Source: Acrocarpospora phusangensis
GTDB taxonomy: Bacteria > Actinomycetota > Actinomycetes > Streptosporangiales > Streptosporangiaceae
NCBI RefSeq assembly: GCF_016862995.1
Contig: NZ_BOOA01000033.1
Span: forward strand, 1-64,000
DNA: 64,000 bases
Direction: 5' to 3'
Positions 44,476 to 53,055 of the stretch are shown in pieces (positions within the stretch are counted from its first letter, which is position 1; every line of letters begins with the position of its first letter). The position numbers were made by a program, and so were the translations under genes. The notes below the pieces were generated by a model. That model saw nothing but the letters and a program-made list of their open reading frames with translations, did not search any database and had not been told where the DNA came from.

Positions 44476-44902
44476 GCCGACGATCGTGCTTTTCCGCACC
44501 CCGTCGGCGCGTCAGTCGCGAGTGCGATCCCGCGCCCGAGGCGACGGTACGCACCGCGTGCGCCAGTTCGTCGCGCCGGATGTCCTTCAGCAGGAAACCG
44601 CTCGCTCCCGCCCGGACCGCGTCGTAGACGTACTCGTCGAGGTCGAACATGGTGAGGACGAGCACTCTGGCGGCGGTGGTGGCGCAGATCTCCCTGGTCG
44701 CCTCGATACCGTTCTTGATCGGCATGCGCACGTCCATCAGGACCACGTCCGGCTGCAGGCGCCTGGCCTCGGCGACCGCCTCCACGCCGTCGGCGGCCTC
44801 ACCGACGACCTCCATGTCCGGCTGCGCGTTCAGAATCAGGCCGAACCCGGCCCGGAAGAGGTCCTGGTCGTCGGCGATGAGCACCCGTAACATGTGGATC
44901 AT
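44476..44902 (-). pseudogene. Response regulator lacking its DNA-binding domain
   Basis: The first 123 residues (to 44534) are a normal NarL-type receiver: MLRVLIADDQDLFRAGFGLI, phospho-Asp in [30 protein letters not shown] and GFLLKDIRRDELAHAV. Then, exactly where the linker to the LuxR domain should begin (VASG), the sequence changes to SHSRLTRRRG, and the Lnt-like gene starts. The frame has no stop and stays open through the Lnt gene in another frame, which is not a real product. I read this as a deletion that removed the output domain. The start overlaps the kinase stop (ATGA). Confidence 0.8.
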
Positions 44903-45969
44903 TCAAGCGGAAATGCGGCTTTTACCGAGAATCCTCCGTCTCGTCCTGGTCCCGCGCTGAGCGTCCCGCCGCAGGCCGCTGCTCGTTCCCGCATCCCGGC
45001 CAGGCCGTATCCGGTGCCGCCGGCGGGGCCCCGCCCGTCATCGGCGATCTCCACGGTCAGGGTCTCCCGCCAGGTCAGCGTGACGCGGGCGGCGTGGACG
45101 CCCGCGTGTTTGCGTACGTTGGTGAGCGCCTCCTGAACGATGCGGTAGACAGCGGCCTCCACACTTTCCGCGACCGGACGCGGGTTTCCGGTGGTTCCGC
45201 TCTCCACATCCAGGCCGCTGCGTTCGAGGAGGGCGGGGAGGTTGGCCAGGCGCGGCTGGGACAGCGGCTCGCCGGGGCTCCGGAGCGCGGTGAGCAATCC
45301 CCGGAGTTCGGTCAGCGCGCTTCTGCCCGTGTCGGCGATCGCGGCGAAAGCCGCCTCGGCCTTGTCCGGGTCGCTGCGCACCACGACCGGCCCGGCCTCG
45401 GCCTGCACCACCATCAGCCCGACGGAGTGGGTGACGATGTCGTGCATGTCGCGAGCGATCCGGGTGCGCTCCTCGGCCACGCCCGCGATCTGCTCCTGCT
45501 CCCGCCGCCGTGCCCGCTCGGCCAGTTCGGCGGCACGCGAGCGGCTCGCCCGGACGCTGGTGCCCAGCGCGTACGCGGCCACGAAGGCGGTTCCCATCAG
45601 CCGGAAGGTCTCGGCGTTCTCCCCCGGCAGCACCAGCGAGGCGCCCACGGCCGCCACGATCGCCGGGATCGCGGCCAGCCTCTTCCAGGTGGGGCTCAGG
45701 TCGGCGATCGTGTAGACGGCCAGCAGCGGCCCGAAGGGCAGGAACGGCTTCTCCCACATCACCATGATCGACATGGCCGCTCCGACGACCACCGCCACCA
45801 GCAGCGGCGCCCGTCTGCGCCACCACACCGGCGCCGACGCGGCCAGGCCCAAGCCGATGATCCACCACGGTTTGGGATCGGGCAGGAGCAGCGGCCCCAA
45901 GGTAGCCAGGGTCACGCCCACCGCGAGCGCTCCGTCGAGCGCCCTCCCGACCCGCCCCACTCCCAACAT
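44899..45969 (-). CDS. Sensor histidine kinase paired with the truncated regulator
   Basis: 356 residues from ATG 45969 (ribosome site weak). About five membrane helices lead to a HisKA_3 box ERTRIARDMHDIVTHSVGLM with the phospho-His near residue 173, and an ATPase domain with EALTNVRKHAG and IADDGRGPAGGTGYGLAGM. It looks intact. Its partner lacks the output domain, so the pair is probably not functional as a transcriptional switch unless another regulator is used. Confidence 0.9.
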   Translation of the reverse strand: MLGVGRVGRALDGALAVGVTLATLGPLLLPDPKPWWIIGLGLAASAPVWWRRRAPLLVAVVVGAAMSIMVMWEKPFLPFGPLLAVYTIADLSPTWKRLAAIPAIVAAVGASLVLPGENAETFRLMGTAFVAAYALGTSVRASRSRAAELAERARRREQEQIAGVAEERTRIARDMHDIVTHSVGLMVVQAEAGPVVVRSDPDKAEAAFAAIADTGRSALTELRGLLTALRSPGEPLSQPRLANLPALLERSGLDVESGTTGNPRPVAESVEAAVYRIVQEALTNVRKHAGVHAARVTLTWRETLTVEIADDGRGPAGGTGYGLAGMRERAAACGGTLSAGPGRDGGFSVKAAFPLE

Positions 45970-46099
45970 CCAGCCATTATCCGGATTTATCCGCTTATTG
46001 CCGTCACTCTCAGGAGTGATCGTCCGCAGCGGCCGACCGGTCGAAGCTGATCGACGGGCGGGTGAAAGGCTGGAGGGTGCAACTGGCGGGGGAACGGGG

Positions 46100-47011
46100 G
46101 TGATCCTGGTGGGGGACGGTAAAGATCTGGAAGATCTCGACCAGGCCGCGGCCACTTTTCAGCGCGTACGGCCGCGTCTGTTTGGGATCGCGTACCGGAT
46201 GTTGGGCAGTTCCACCGAGGCCGAGGACCTGGTGCAGGACGTCTGGCTGCGCTGGCAGACCTATGACCGGAGCGTCGTGAGCGAGCCGGAGGCGTTCCTG
46301 GCCACGGTGACCACGCGGCTGGCGATCAACGCGTTGCAGTCCGCGCGGGTTCGCCGCGAGACGTACGTGGGGCCGTGGCTGCCCGAACCGGTGGACACCA
46401 GCGCCGATCCGCATCTGGGGGCCGAGCGGGGTGAGGCCCTCGGCTTCGCGGTCCTGCTCCTGCTGGAGAAGCTGTCGCCCACGGAACGCGCGGCCTACGT
46501 GCTGCGGAAGGCGTTCGACTACCCCTACCGGCAGATCGCCGAGATCATCCAGGTCAGCGAGGTCGCGGTACGGCAGCTGGTGAGCAGGGCCGGCAAGCAC
46601 CTCGACTCGGGGCGGCGCGCCCCGGTGAGCCGGAACGAGCAGCAGCGGCTACTCTCCGCTTTCGTCACCGCCGCGCGTTCCGGGAACATCTCCGCGCTGG
46701 AGGAGCTGTTCGCGGAGGACGTGATCAGCTACTCCGACGGCGGCGGGGCCGTCCGGGCGTCCAAGTTCCCCGTGGTGGGCTTCGTCCGGGTCGCGAAGTA
46801 CCACCATGCGTTCGCGAACCGGTTCTGGGTCGGCGTCCAGGTGGAGCTGGTGGACATCAACGGGCAGCCGGGCGCGCTGCTGCGGCGCGACGGCCAGGTG
46901 TTCACCGTGCTCACCGTCAACGCGTCCGACCAGGGCATCTATCAGATCCTGTGGATGATGAACCCCGCCAAGATCGCCTCCGCTCCCGCGGCGGGGCGTT
47001 GTCACAGGTAG
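46100..47011 (+). CDS. ECF41-type (SigJ-like) sigma factor
   Basis: 303 residues from GTG 46100; GTG 46109 is possible. Region 2 is RMLGSSTEAEDLVQDVWLRW, region 4 is LSPTERAAYVLRKAFDYPYR with VSEVAVRQLVSRAGKHL. The interdomain WLPEPV and the C-terminal YSDGGGAVRASKFPVVG are ECF41 hallmarks. In ECF41 the SnoaL-like tail replaces an anti-sigma factor. ECF41 genes usually sit beside an oxidoreductase, epimerase or decarboxylase; here an NmrA-like oxidoreductase follows after the sensorless kinase gene. Confidence 0.9.
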   Translation: MILVGDGKDLEDLDQAAATFQRVRPRLFGIAYRMLGSSTEAEDLVQDVWLRWQTYDRSVVSEPEAFLATVTTRLAINALQSARVRRETYVGPWLPEPVDTSADPHLGAERGEALGFAVLLLLEKLSPTERAAYVLRKAFDYPYRQIAEIIQVSEVAVRQLVSRAGKHLDSGRRAPVSRNEQQRLLSAFVTAARSGNISALEELFAEDVISYSDGGGAVRASKFPVVGFVRVAKYHHAFANRFWVGVQVELVDINGQPGALLRRDGQVFTVLTVNASDQGIYQILWMMNPAKIASAPAAGRCHR

Positions 47012-47219
47012 GAGGGCTGTCCTGTCTTAGCTGGCGAACCGGATCGCTCCGGAAAGGACTGACGAGATGGGAAAGCACGCGATCCTGGCGCGTCGTAGGC
47101 CTTCGGGCGCTGTCACGCATGGATGCCGGACCCTCGACCGCGTCAGCACGACCCTGCCCGGCCGGGCGAGTGGACCAGCGGGCCCGGCTCCCGCCAGCGG
47201 TAAATGGAGCTCGGGACCA

Positions 47220-47906
47220 ATGGACAACAACGACTGCGGACTTGAGCGTACGCGACAGATGATGACGGACGCCTCGCACGAGATGCGCACGCCTCTCGCC
47301 GGACTCCGCGCCGAACTGGAAGAGGCCCGGCTGCACCCCGACCACACCGACCTGGCCGAGCTCCTCGAATGCGCCCTGCGCAACGTGGACAGGCTCCAGT
47401 CGATCATCACTGATCTGCAGCTGCTGGCCCGGGTGGGGGCGAGCGCGCCCATGGAACGGGAGACGGTGAACCTGGCCGAGCTGGTCAGGGCCGAACTCTC
47501 GCGGCGGTCGGGCCGCGTCCGTACCCGGATCCGGGTCCGGCGGGAAGCCATCGTCAGCGCCGTCCGTACCGATCTCAACCGGTTGGTGGCCAACCTGCTG
47601 GACAACGCGCAGCGGCACGCCCGGTACGGGGTCCGCGTCCTGGGCCGCCGCGACGGCGACACCGTCGAACTCGTGGTCGCCGACGACGGCCCGGGAGTCG
47701 CCGAAGCCGACCGCGAGCGAATCTTCGACCGTTTCGTACGGCTGGACGCCGCCCGGGACCGCCGCAGCGGCGGAGTCGGCCTCGGCCTGGCGATCGCCCG
47801 CGACATCGCCCTGGCGCACCGGGGGACGCTCCAGGTCGAAGGCTCGCCCCTGGGCGGCGCCCGCTTCGTCCTGCGGCTACCGGCGGCGGAGAGGACCTTG
47901 CTGTGA
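47220..47906 (+). CDS. Sensorless histidine kinase core
   Basis: Only 228 residues from ATG 47220; an in-frame upstream start at 47067 adds low-complexity sequence. The HisKA H-box is [20 protein letters not shown], followed by [13 protein letters not shown] (N box), [20 protein letters not shown] and [20 protein letters not shown]. No membrane helix or HAMP domain is present and no response regulator is adjacent, so it is probably the remnant C-terminal half of an EnvZ/PhoR-type kinase, or a cytoplasmic orphan. The stop overlaps the next start (GTGA). Confidence 0.82.
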   Translation: MDNNDCGLERTRQMMTDASHEMRTPLAGLRAELEEARLHPDHTDLAELLECALRNVDRLQSIITDLQLLARVGASAPMERETVNLAELVRAELSRRSGRVRTRIRVRREAIVSAVRTDLNRLVANLLDNAQRHARYGVRVLGRRDGDTVELVVADDGPGVAEADRERIFDRFVRLDAARDRRSGGVGLGLAIARDIALAHRGTLQVEGSPLGGARFVLRLPAAERTLL

Positions 47907-48673
47907 AGATCGTCGTGATCGGCGGGACCGGTCTGATCGGGTCGAAAGTGGTGGCCATCCTCCGTGAGCACGGGCGTCAGGCGGTGGCGGCCTCGCCGAG
48001 CACCGGCGTCGACGCCCTGACCGGCGAAGGACTCGCCGAGGCGCTGGCCGGTGCGTACGTGGTGGTCGACGTCTCGAAGCCGCCGAGCTTCGACCACGCC
48101 AGCGCACGGGCTTTCTTCGAGACCTCGACCCGCAACCTCCTCGCCGCGGAGGAGCAAGCGGGTGTGACCCTCCATGTCGCGTTGTCGATCGTGGGGACCG
48201 GGCGCTGGCCCGAGAACGGGTGGTACCAGGCGAAAGCCGCCCAGGAGCGGTTGATCGAGCAGTCGTCGATGCCGTATTCGATCGTCCAGGCGACGCAGTT
48301 CTACGAGTTCGTCCCGGAGATCGCCGCCGCGGCGACATACGACGACACGGTCCGGATGCCGCCCGTGTTCTTCCAGCCCATCGCGGGCGACGAGGTCGCC
48401 GAACTGGTCGGCAACGTCGCGATGGGCTCACCGTTGAACACGAAGGTGGAGATCGCCGGACCCGAACTGTTCCGGATGGATGAGTTCTTCCGTGACGCCC
48501 TGGCTCCGCGCGAGGTGATCACGGACCCGCACGGGCGTTACTTCGGCGCCGAACCAGGCGAGGAGACCCTGGTCCCGGGCGTGGGCGCGATCTTCGGCAT
48601 GATCCGGTACCGCGACTGGGCCGGTGACCGGTCCGCGCGGAGCACGACAGGTGGCTTCTACTCGGGGGCGTAG
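47903..48673 (+). CDS. NmrA-like NAD(P)-binding oxidoreductase
   Basis: 256 residues of the atypical short-chain dehydrogenase family. [20 protein letters not shown] is the Rossmann dinucleotide motif (GxxGxxG). The active-site region [17 protein letters not shown] keeps Tyr-x3-Lys spacing in altered form (Y-Q-A-K). The C-terminal part [20 protein letters not shown] is typical of NmrA-like proteins. The start overlaps the kinase stop; the ECF41 gene lies further upstream. The 3' end overlaps the convergent SRPBCC gene by 16 bp. Substrate unknown. Confidence 0.88.
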   Translation: MKIVVIGGTGLIGSKVVAILREHGRQAVAASPSTGVDALTGEGLAEALAGAYVVVDVSKPPSFDHASARAFFETSTRNLLAAEEQAGVTLHVALSIVGTGRWPENGWYQAKAAQERLIEQSSMPYSIVQATQFYEFVPEIAAAATYDDTVRMPPVFFQPIAGDEVAELVGNVAMGSPLNTKVEIAGPELFRMDEFFRDALAPREVITDPHGRYFGAEPGEETLVPGVGAIFGMIRYRDWAGDRSARSTTGGFYSGA

Positions 48674-49269
48674 AAGGCGGTGGTGTTGATCACGGCGGCG
48701 GTGACCTGGTCCTGGGGAGCTCCGGCGGCCAGGTGGGCGTCGCCCCAGGCGCGGCTGCTGGCCGTGATCACCCGCCTGCCCTCGTCGGTCTGGTGGAAGG
48801 TGGCCTCGTCGGGGATCGCGCCGTCGCCGGACAGGAGGTACAGGCTCAGACCGAGCAGGGAGAGGTCCCAGCCGACGCCGGTGGCGCCGGGGCCGTACTG
48901 CGACCACATCTCGGGGGGCACGTCGGCGGTGTGCCGGAGCTCGAAGAGGGTGGCGTCGCCGTCGGCGGTGAGGCGAACCTCGACCTCGGAGAAGCCGGGG
49001 TTGTCGCCGAAGAGCCAGGTGAGCCGAAGCAGCTTCGGAGGTTCGCAGCGCAGGATCTCGCCGCCCGCGTTGCCTTCCAGCTGGTACGTCCCGCCGACCC
49101 GGAAATCACCCGTGACCGGGAGGAACCAGCGGCGCAGCCGATCGGGGTCGGTGCAGGCGGCCCAGACGTCCTCGACGCCGGCGTCGTACGTCCGCCGGAC
49201 CAGTACGGACTTGCGCGTTCCGTCGGCCACCTCGCGGTGGGCTCGCGTGATCTCGTCGACAATGTCCAT
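48658..49269 (-). CDS. SRPBCC/AHSA1 family protein
   Basis: 203 residues with the activator-of-Hsp90 ATPase homologue fold: LVRRTYDAGVEDVWAACTDP, then RLRRWFLPVTGDFRVGGTYQ, then LLRLTWLFGDNP and a TADVPPEMWSQYGPGATGVG block. Such proteins are regularly translated with ArsR-type repressors. Here the start shares one base with the ArsR stop at 49269. The ligand is unknown. Confidence 0.9.
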   Translation of the reverse strand: MDIVDEITRAHREVADGTRKSVLVRRTYDAGVEDVWAACTDPDRLRRWFLPVTGDFRVGGTYQLEGNAGGEILRCEPPKLLRLTWLFGDNPGFSEVEVRLTADGDATLFELRHTADVPPEMWSQYGPGATGVGWDLSLLGLSLYLLSGDGAIPDEATFHQTDEGRRVITASSRAWGDAHLAAGAPQDQVTAAVINTTAFYAPE

Positions 49270-49649
49270 CAGGTGTCCTTCGTGTCCTCTGTGTCGTCTG
49301 TGTCGTCGTTCGTCTCGTCGTTGCGGCGGCGTTCGCGTTTGCCGCGCGCCAGTTCCGTGGCCAGGGCGTCCAGGCGCTGTTCCCAGAAGCCGCGGAAACG
49401 CTCCAGCCAGAGATCGACTTCCTGGAGGGGGGCGGGTTCCACGGCGTAGAGGCGCCGGGTGCCCTCGGCGCGGACCCGGGCGAAGCCGTTGTCGCGCAGG
49501 ACTCGGAGGTGCTGGGAGACGGCGGGCTGGGAGATTCCGAACTCGCGCTGGATGACGGCGGTGACCTCGCCTGAGCTCAGTTCGCCGGTGGCCAGGAGTT
49601 CCAGGATCCGGCGGCGGACCGGATCGCCTAGGACGTCGAACGCGTGCAC
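49269..49649 (-). CDS. ArsR family transcriptional regulator
   Basis: 126 residues. The winged helix DVLGDPVRRRILELLATGEL and FGISQPAVSQHLRVLRDNGF is the ArsR/SmtB DNA-binding domain; there is no cysteine metal site. The C-terminus is an acidic simple repeat (NDETNDDTDDTEDTKDT), encoded by repeated GTCGTC/GTGTC triplets, probably from strand slippage. It is coupled to the SRPBCC gene and probably represses the pair. Confidence 0.92.
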   Translation of the reverse strand: MHAFDVLGDPVRRRILELLATGELSSGEVTAVIQREFGISQPAVSQHLRVLRDNGFARVRAEGTRRLYAVEPAPLQEVDLWLERFRGFWEQRLDALATELARGKRERRRNDETNDDTDDTEDTKDT

Positions 49650-49688
49650 GAACCGAATGTATTAGTGGATGCTTATATAAGTCAAGAG

Positions 49689-50525
49689 TCAGCGAAGGAG
49701 GAAGGGGGTTGCTGGGCGGCCTGGGATTACTCCGTCGACGGCGAAGACCGCGCCCGCTGGAGCGCCCGAGGTTAGGCCGTATGCGGCGGAGGTGATGAAG
49801 AGGCGTCCGTCGGCGAGGCAGACGCTGGTCGGTTGGGGCGTGGGCAGGCTCACGACCCGGTCGATTCGACCGTCGGGCGCGTAGCGGCGCACCTCGGAAC
49901 CGCCCCAGATCGCGACCCAGAGATGGCCTTCCTCGTCCACAGTCATGCCATCGGGCGAACCATCCTCAATCAACGCGAAAACCTCGGGCTCCCCAAGATC
50001 GCCACTGACGGGATCAACCTCATGCCGATCGATCCGGCCTGCGGCGCTGTCGGCGAGATACATGGTCTTCCCGTCCGCTGTGAACGCGGGTCCGTTGGGG
50101 ATCGCCATCCCCGTTCGTACGGTTGTCACGGTCAGATCCGGGTCCACCCGATAAAGCACTCCACCGCCAGGAGCCGCGTCGTACGCCATACCGCCCGCCC
50201 AGAACCGCCCCGCCGGATCGCAGACCCCATCATTCATCCGAGAGGTGCCGGGCAGCGGACGTTCGATCCACTCCAAATGACCGGTCGTCTGGTCCAGGAG
50301 CGCGAACCCCTGCCCGGCTGCGGCCAGCCACGTACCGGGCCGCCCCTCGACCGGAGCCACCGCCCCAAGCGGCACATCCACTCGGACAAGCTCCTCAGCC
50401 GGACCCGGCCGGTCGATCGAGGCAGCGAGCAACTTCCCGGCAAGAATATCCACGAAGATCAGCCGACCGTCGACCCATCGCGCGCCTTCGCCCAACTCGC
50501 AGTCGGTCGGACACCAGACATTCAT
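49689..50525 (-). CDS. SMP-30/gluconolactonase family sugar lactonase
   Basis: 278-residue six-bladed beta-propeller. Metal ligands are expected in CELGEGARWVDGRLIFVDIL (Glu), TSRMNDGVCDPAGRFWAGGM (Asn) and ALIEDGSPDGMTVDEEGHLW (Asp). In this operon the likely substrate is D-galactono-lactone, hydrolysed to galactonate for DgoD. It is the last gene of the dgo-like run, 15 bp after the kinase. Confidence 0.9.
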   Translation of the reverse strand: MNVWCPTDCELGEGARWVDGRLIFVDILAGKLLAASIDRPGPAEELVRVDVPLGAVAPVEGRPGTWLAAAGQGFALLDQTTGHLEWIERPLPGTSRMNDGVCDPAGRFWAGGMAYDAAPGGGVLYRVDPDLTVTTVRTGMAIPNGPAFTADGKTMYLADSAAGRIDRHEVDPVSGDLGEPEVFALIEDGSPDGMTVDEEGHLWVAIWGGSEVRRYAPDGRIDRVVSLPTPQPTSVCLADGRLFITSAAYGLTSGAPAGAVFAVDGVIPGRPATPFLLR

Positions 50526-50539
50526 GCGGTTCTCCTCGT

Positions 50540-51505
50540 TCAGCGCAGGGTTGATCCGGGCAAAGCGTCAAGCAGGCCGAGTTCTGACCGGGAAGGCAGC
50601 CCTTCCCAGTCGCCGGAGGACGCGACAGCGAAGGCCCCCGTGGTGACCGCCCTGTCGAGGCGACCGGTGAGATCCAACTCATCGAGCAGCCCGGAAAGAT
50701 AACCCGCTACGAAGGCGTCGCCGGCCCCGACCACATCGACGACCTGAACACGCCGGGCCGGAACGTCCACAACCTGATCGGCAGTGTGGCCGCTGGCTCC
50801 ATCCCCGCCGCGCTTGATGATCACTTCGCTCACACCGGCATCCAGCAACGCAGCCACCCGGTCCCGTTCCGTCGTCGCGGCTCCAGGAGCGACCAGCTCA
50901 AGCTCATCATCGGACGCGATGACAACCGACAACGACGACACCAACGGACGCAGCGTCTCGGCCGCCTGCTCACGCCCCCAAAGCCGGGCACGGTAATTGA
51001 CATCCAGACATGTCAGTACGCCAGACGCAGCAGCCTCCCGCACCACCACCCGAACCGCCTCAGCCGGCCCACGCCCGAGCGCCGGCGTGATGCCAGTGAC
51101 ATGCAGCAACTTCGGCAGCGAATCAAGCGCGGGCAGCACATCATCAGCCACCAGAAACGAAGCCGCCGACCCGGCCCGATGGTAGATCACGCGAGTCAGC
51201 TCCCCGACCCGTCGCTCCAGCAAAATAAGCCCAGTAGGCCCACGCTCATCAACACAAGCATGAGCCACATCAACCCCCTCAGCCCGCAAAGTCCGCAGCA
51301 CGAGCTCTCCGGGCTCATCACCCCCCACAAGCCCCACCCAGCCCACCGAATGCCCCAACCGCGCAAGCCCAATCGCCACATTCGACTCGGCCCCCGCCAC
51401 CGAAAGCCGCATGGTCCCACCCAGCCGAATCAGCCCATCCGCCCGCAACGCCGCCATCGTCTCCCCAAACGTGACAACGTCATTCCCGGCCCCGCGCCCA
51501 CTCAC
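50540..51505 (-). CDS. PfkB family sugar kinase, predicted 2-keto-3-deoxygluconate/galactonate kinase
   Basis: 321 residues from GTG 51505 (GGAG seven bases upstream). A start at 51691 would add a repeat-derived extension and is rejected. It has the PfkB N-terminal glycines LSVAGAESNVAIGLARLGHS and the C-terminal signature VDVVGAGDAFVAGYLSGLLD with the catalytic Asp. In context it should phosphorylate 2-keto-3-deoxygalactonate at C6 before aldol cleavage. It follows the aldolase. Confidence 0.88.
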   Translation of the reverse strand: MSGRGAGNDVVTFGETMAALRADGLIRLGGTMRLSVAGAESNVAIGLARLGHSVGWVGLVGGDEPGELVLRTLRAEGVDVAHACVDERGPTGLILLERRVGELTRVIYHRAGSAASFLVADDVLPALDSLPKLLHVTGITPALGRGPAEAVRVVVREAAASGVLTCLDVNYRARLWGREQAAETLRPLVSSLSVVIASDDELELVAPGAATTERDRVAALLDAGVSEVIIKRGGDGASGHTADQVVDVPARRVQVVDVVGAGDAFVAGYLSGLLDELDLTGRLDRAVTTGAFAVASSGDWEGLPSRSELGLLDALPGSTLR

Positions 51506-51720
51506 AACGCCACTCCGAAGCCGCGAATCGGTTTGCCCAGCGGCATCCCCGGAGCTCCCCAGGCTCACCGAGCCGTCCAGAATAAGCGAATCCGCGCCCG
51601 CAGCAGCATCCCGAGCACTGCGCTGACCGACACCGCTCCGGGGTCGCGGATCCACTTCCGCAAGGTCATCCCCGGCGCTCCCCGGGCTCACAGTGCCGCC
51701 CGAAAGTCGCGAATCCGCGC
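51490..51720 (-). repeat. Diverged 123-bp tandem duplication spanning the aldolase-kinase junction
   Basis: The minus-strand segment beginning GCGCGGATTCGCGAC (from 51720) is repeated 123 bp later as GCGCGGATTCGCTTA (from 51597). Both copies contain a similar GTGAGCC-GGGGAGC-CCGGGGATG core and CGGAGTGGCGTT-like end. Copy 1 holds the aldolase stop; copy 2 leads into the kinase start. Confidence 0.6.
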
Positions 51721-52335
51721 TCGCAGCTCCGCGATGCTGCCCCCCGCAGCGGCATCCCCGACCAGCGGCGACCCCACGCCCACGGCGACCGCACCCGCCC
51801 CCAGATAGTCGACAGCCTCGGCCACCCCGACCCCACCAACCGGGACGAAAGGCACGTCAGGAAACGGATCCCGCAGCGCACGCAGATGACGCACACCCCC
51901 TAGCGACGCGGGGAACAACTTGATCGCCGTAGCCCCAGCATCAAGCGCGCCCACCACCTCAGTCGGAGTAAGCGCCCCCGCCAGTACGGGCAGCCCCAAC
52001 TCCCGCCCCACCGCAACCGCCGCACTCACCGCAGGCGTAACCAGGAAGGACGCCCCCGCCTCCGCAGCCGCCCGAGCATCGTCCCCGCTGACAACCGTCC
52101 CCGCACCGAGATTGGCCCCATCCCCCAAAACCGCCCGCGCCTCACGAATCACACTCAGCGCTCCACCCGTAACCAAGGAGACTTCAACCAACTCCACCCC
52201 TTCCTCAACCAGGGCAAGAACTGTACGAAGCGCCGCATCAGCATCCGGCCCCCGCACAATGGCCAGCAGCCGATGAGCAGCCAGCACACCAAGGAACCCC
52301 TCGGCCCGCACAACAGATGTGTCCCGCTCAACCAT
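51688..52335 (-). CDS. KDPG/KDPGal aldolase
   Basis: 215 residues of the class I 2-keto-3-deoxy-6-phosphogluconate aldolase family. Motifs are LLAIVRGPDADAALRTVLAL, the catalytic-Glu block ELVEVSLVTGGA, LGAGTVVSGDDARAAAEAGA and the Schiff-base Lys in GATAIKLFPASLGG. ATG 52335 is preferred over 52347 because GGAGG lies five bases upstream. With DgoD upstream and a sugar-acid kinase downstream, cleavage of KDPGal to pyruvate and glyceraldehyde-3-phosphate is the likely role (dgoA-like). Confidence 0.9.
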   Translation of the reverse strand: MVERDTSVVRAEGFLGVLAAHRLLAIVRGPDADAALRTVLALVEEGVELVEVSLVTGGALSVIREARAVLGDGANLGAGTVVSGDDARAAAEAGASFLVTPAVSAAVAVGRELGLPVLAGALTPTEVVGALDAGATAIKLFPASLGGVRHLRALRDPFPDVPFVPVGGVGVAEAVDYLGAGAVAVGVGSPLVGDAAAGGSIAELRARIRDFRAAL

Positions 52336-52589
52336 CAACGCCTCCATCCCACAGCCGAGACGCTCACAACGCCCTCAGCACACACAGCGAACAAGTCCCG
52401 CCCGATCATCACCGCATCCGCTCCTCAATCGACGAACCGTAGAATCCTCAACCTGCACAACGAGCGGCGCTCCACCGACCGGGCATAGCGCAGTCGGCAC
52501 GCCAGCCCCGGCTCTTCAACGACACCGCGAACGACACCGCGAGTGCATCCGCCTGGCCATCGACACACCGCCCCACAATCCACGCGCCG

Positions 52590-52925
52590 GAAGATCCTCG
52601 GCTCACGGCAAGCAGGACCGATCGCCGAAGCATCCGTTCCACGAGCGATTCGCCAGCAGCCCCGCGGTCGAACCGCACCGCGTGCCAATTCCGCCTGACT
52701 ATCAACAATTCCGTCCCAGCCGACGAGCCCGAAGGTCTTCGACCCGAGGCAAGTCAAGCCCGACCGCCGAAGCATCCGTTCCACGAGCGGTCCGCCAGCA
52801 GCCCCGCGGTCGAACCGCACCGCGTGCCAATTCCGCCTGACTATCAACAATTCCGTCCCAGCCGACGAGCCCGAGAGTCTTCGACCCGAGGCAAGTCAAG
52901 CCCGACCGCCGAAGCATCCGCGCCG
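52590..52925. repeat. 142-bp tandem repeat, about 2.4 units, within the dgo-operon spacer
   Basis: Blocks starting GAAGATCCTCGG (52590), GAAGGTCTTCGACC (52731) and GAGAGTCTTCGACC (52873) recur at 141-142 bp and share a GAAGCATCCGTTCCACGAGC tract and a CGCCAGCAGCCCCGCGGTCG tract. Units two and three are nearly identical; the first is more diverged. The repeats sit in a 720-bp gap (52336-53055) between operon genes. No credible gene is seen there. Confidence 0.75.
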
Positions 52926-53055
52926 CAACTGACACGCCAGACGCCCAACCCTCCGACTGCCGCCACCAGCACATCCCGCCAAGCCATCAATACGTCCGCA
53001 GTCCGCGTGCCGAGAGCCGAGGGCCGTCGCGGGGCCAACATGTTGCGCTGGCTCA

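Noticed and set aside
43373-44902. A 509-residue response regulator fusion
   Set aside because: Only the first 123 residues are a receiver. The rest is the Lnt-like gene read in the wrong frame, with arginine- and proline-rich composition typical of shadow frames.
45764-46099. Sigma factor starting at 45764
   Set aside because: The added 112 residues run antisense to the histidine kinase and lack sigma-factor similarity.
50540-51691. Longer kinase with a 62-residue N-terminal extension
   Set aside because: The extension is encoded by the duplicated junction sequence, and a GTG with a good ribosome site exists at 51505 where the PfkB fold begins.
52425-53055. Small repeated proteins encoded by the 142-bp repeats
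   Set aside because: The unit length (142) is not a multiple of three, so each copy shifts frame; no ribosome site or conserved frame is seen.
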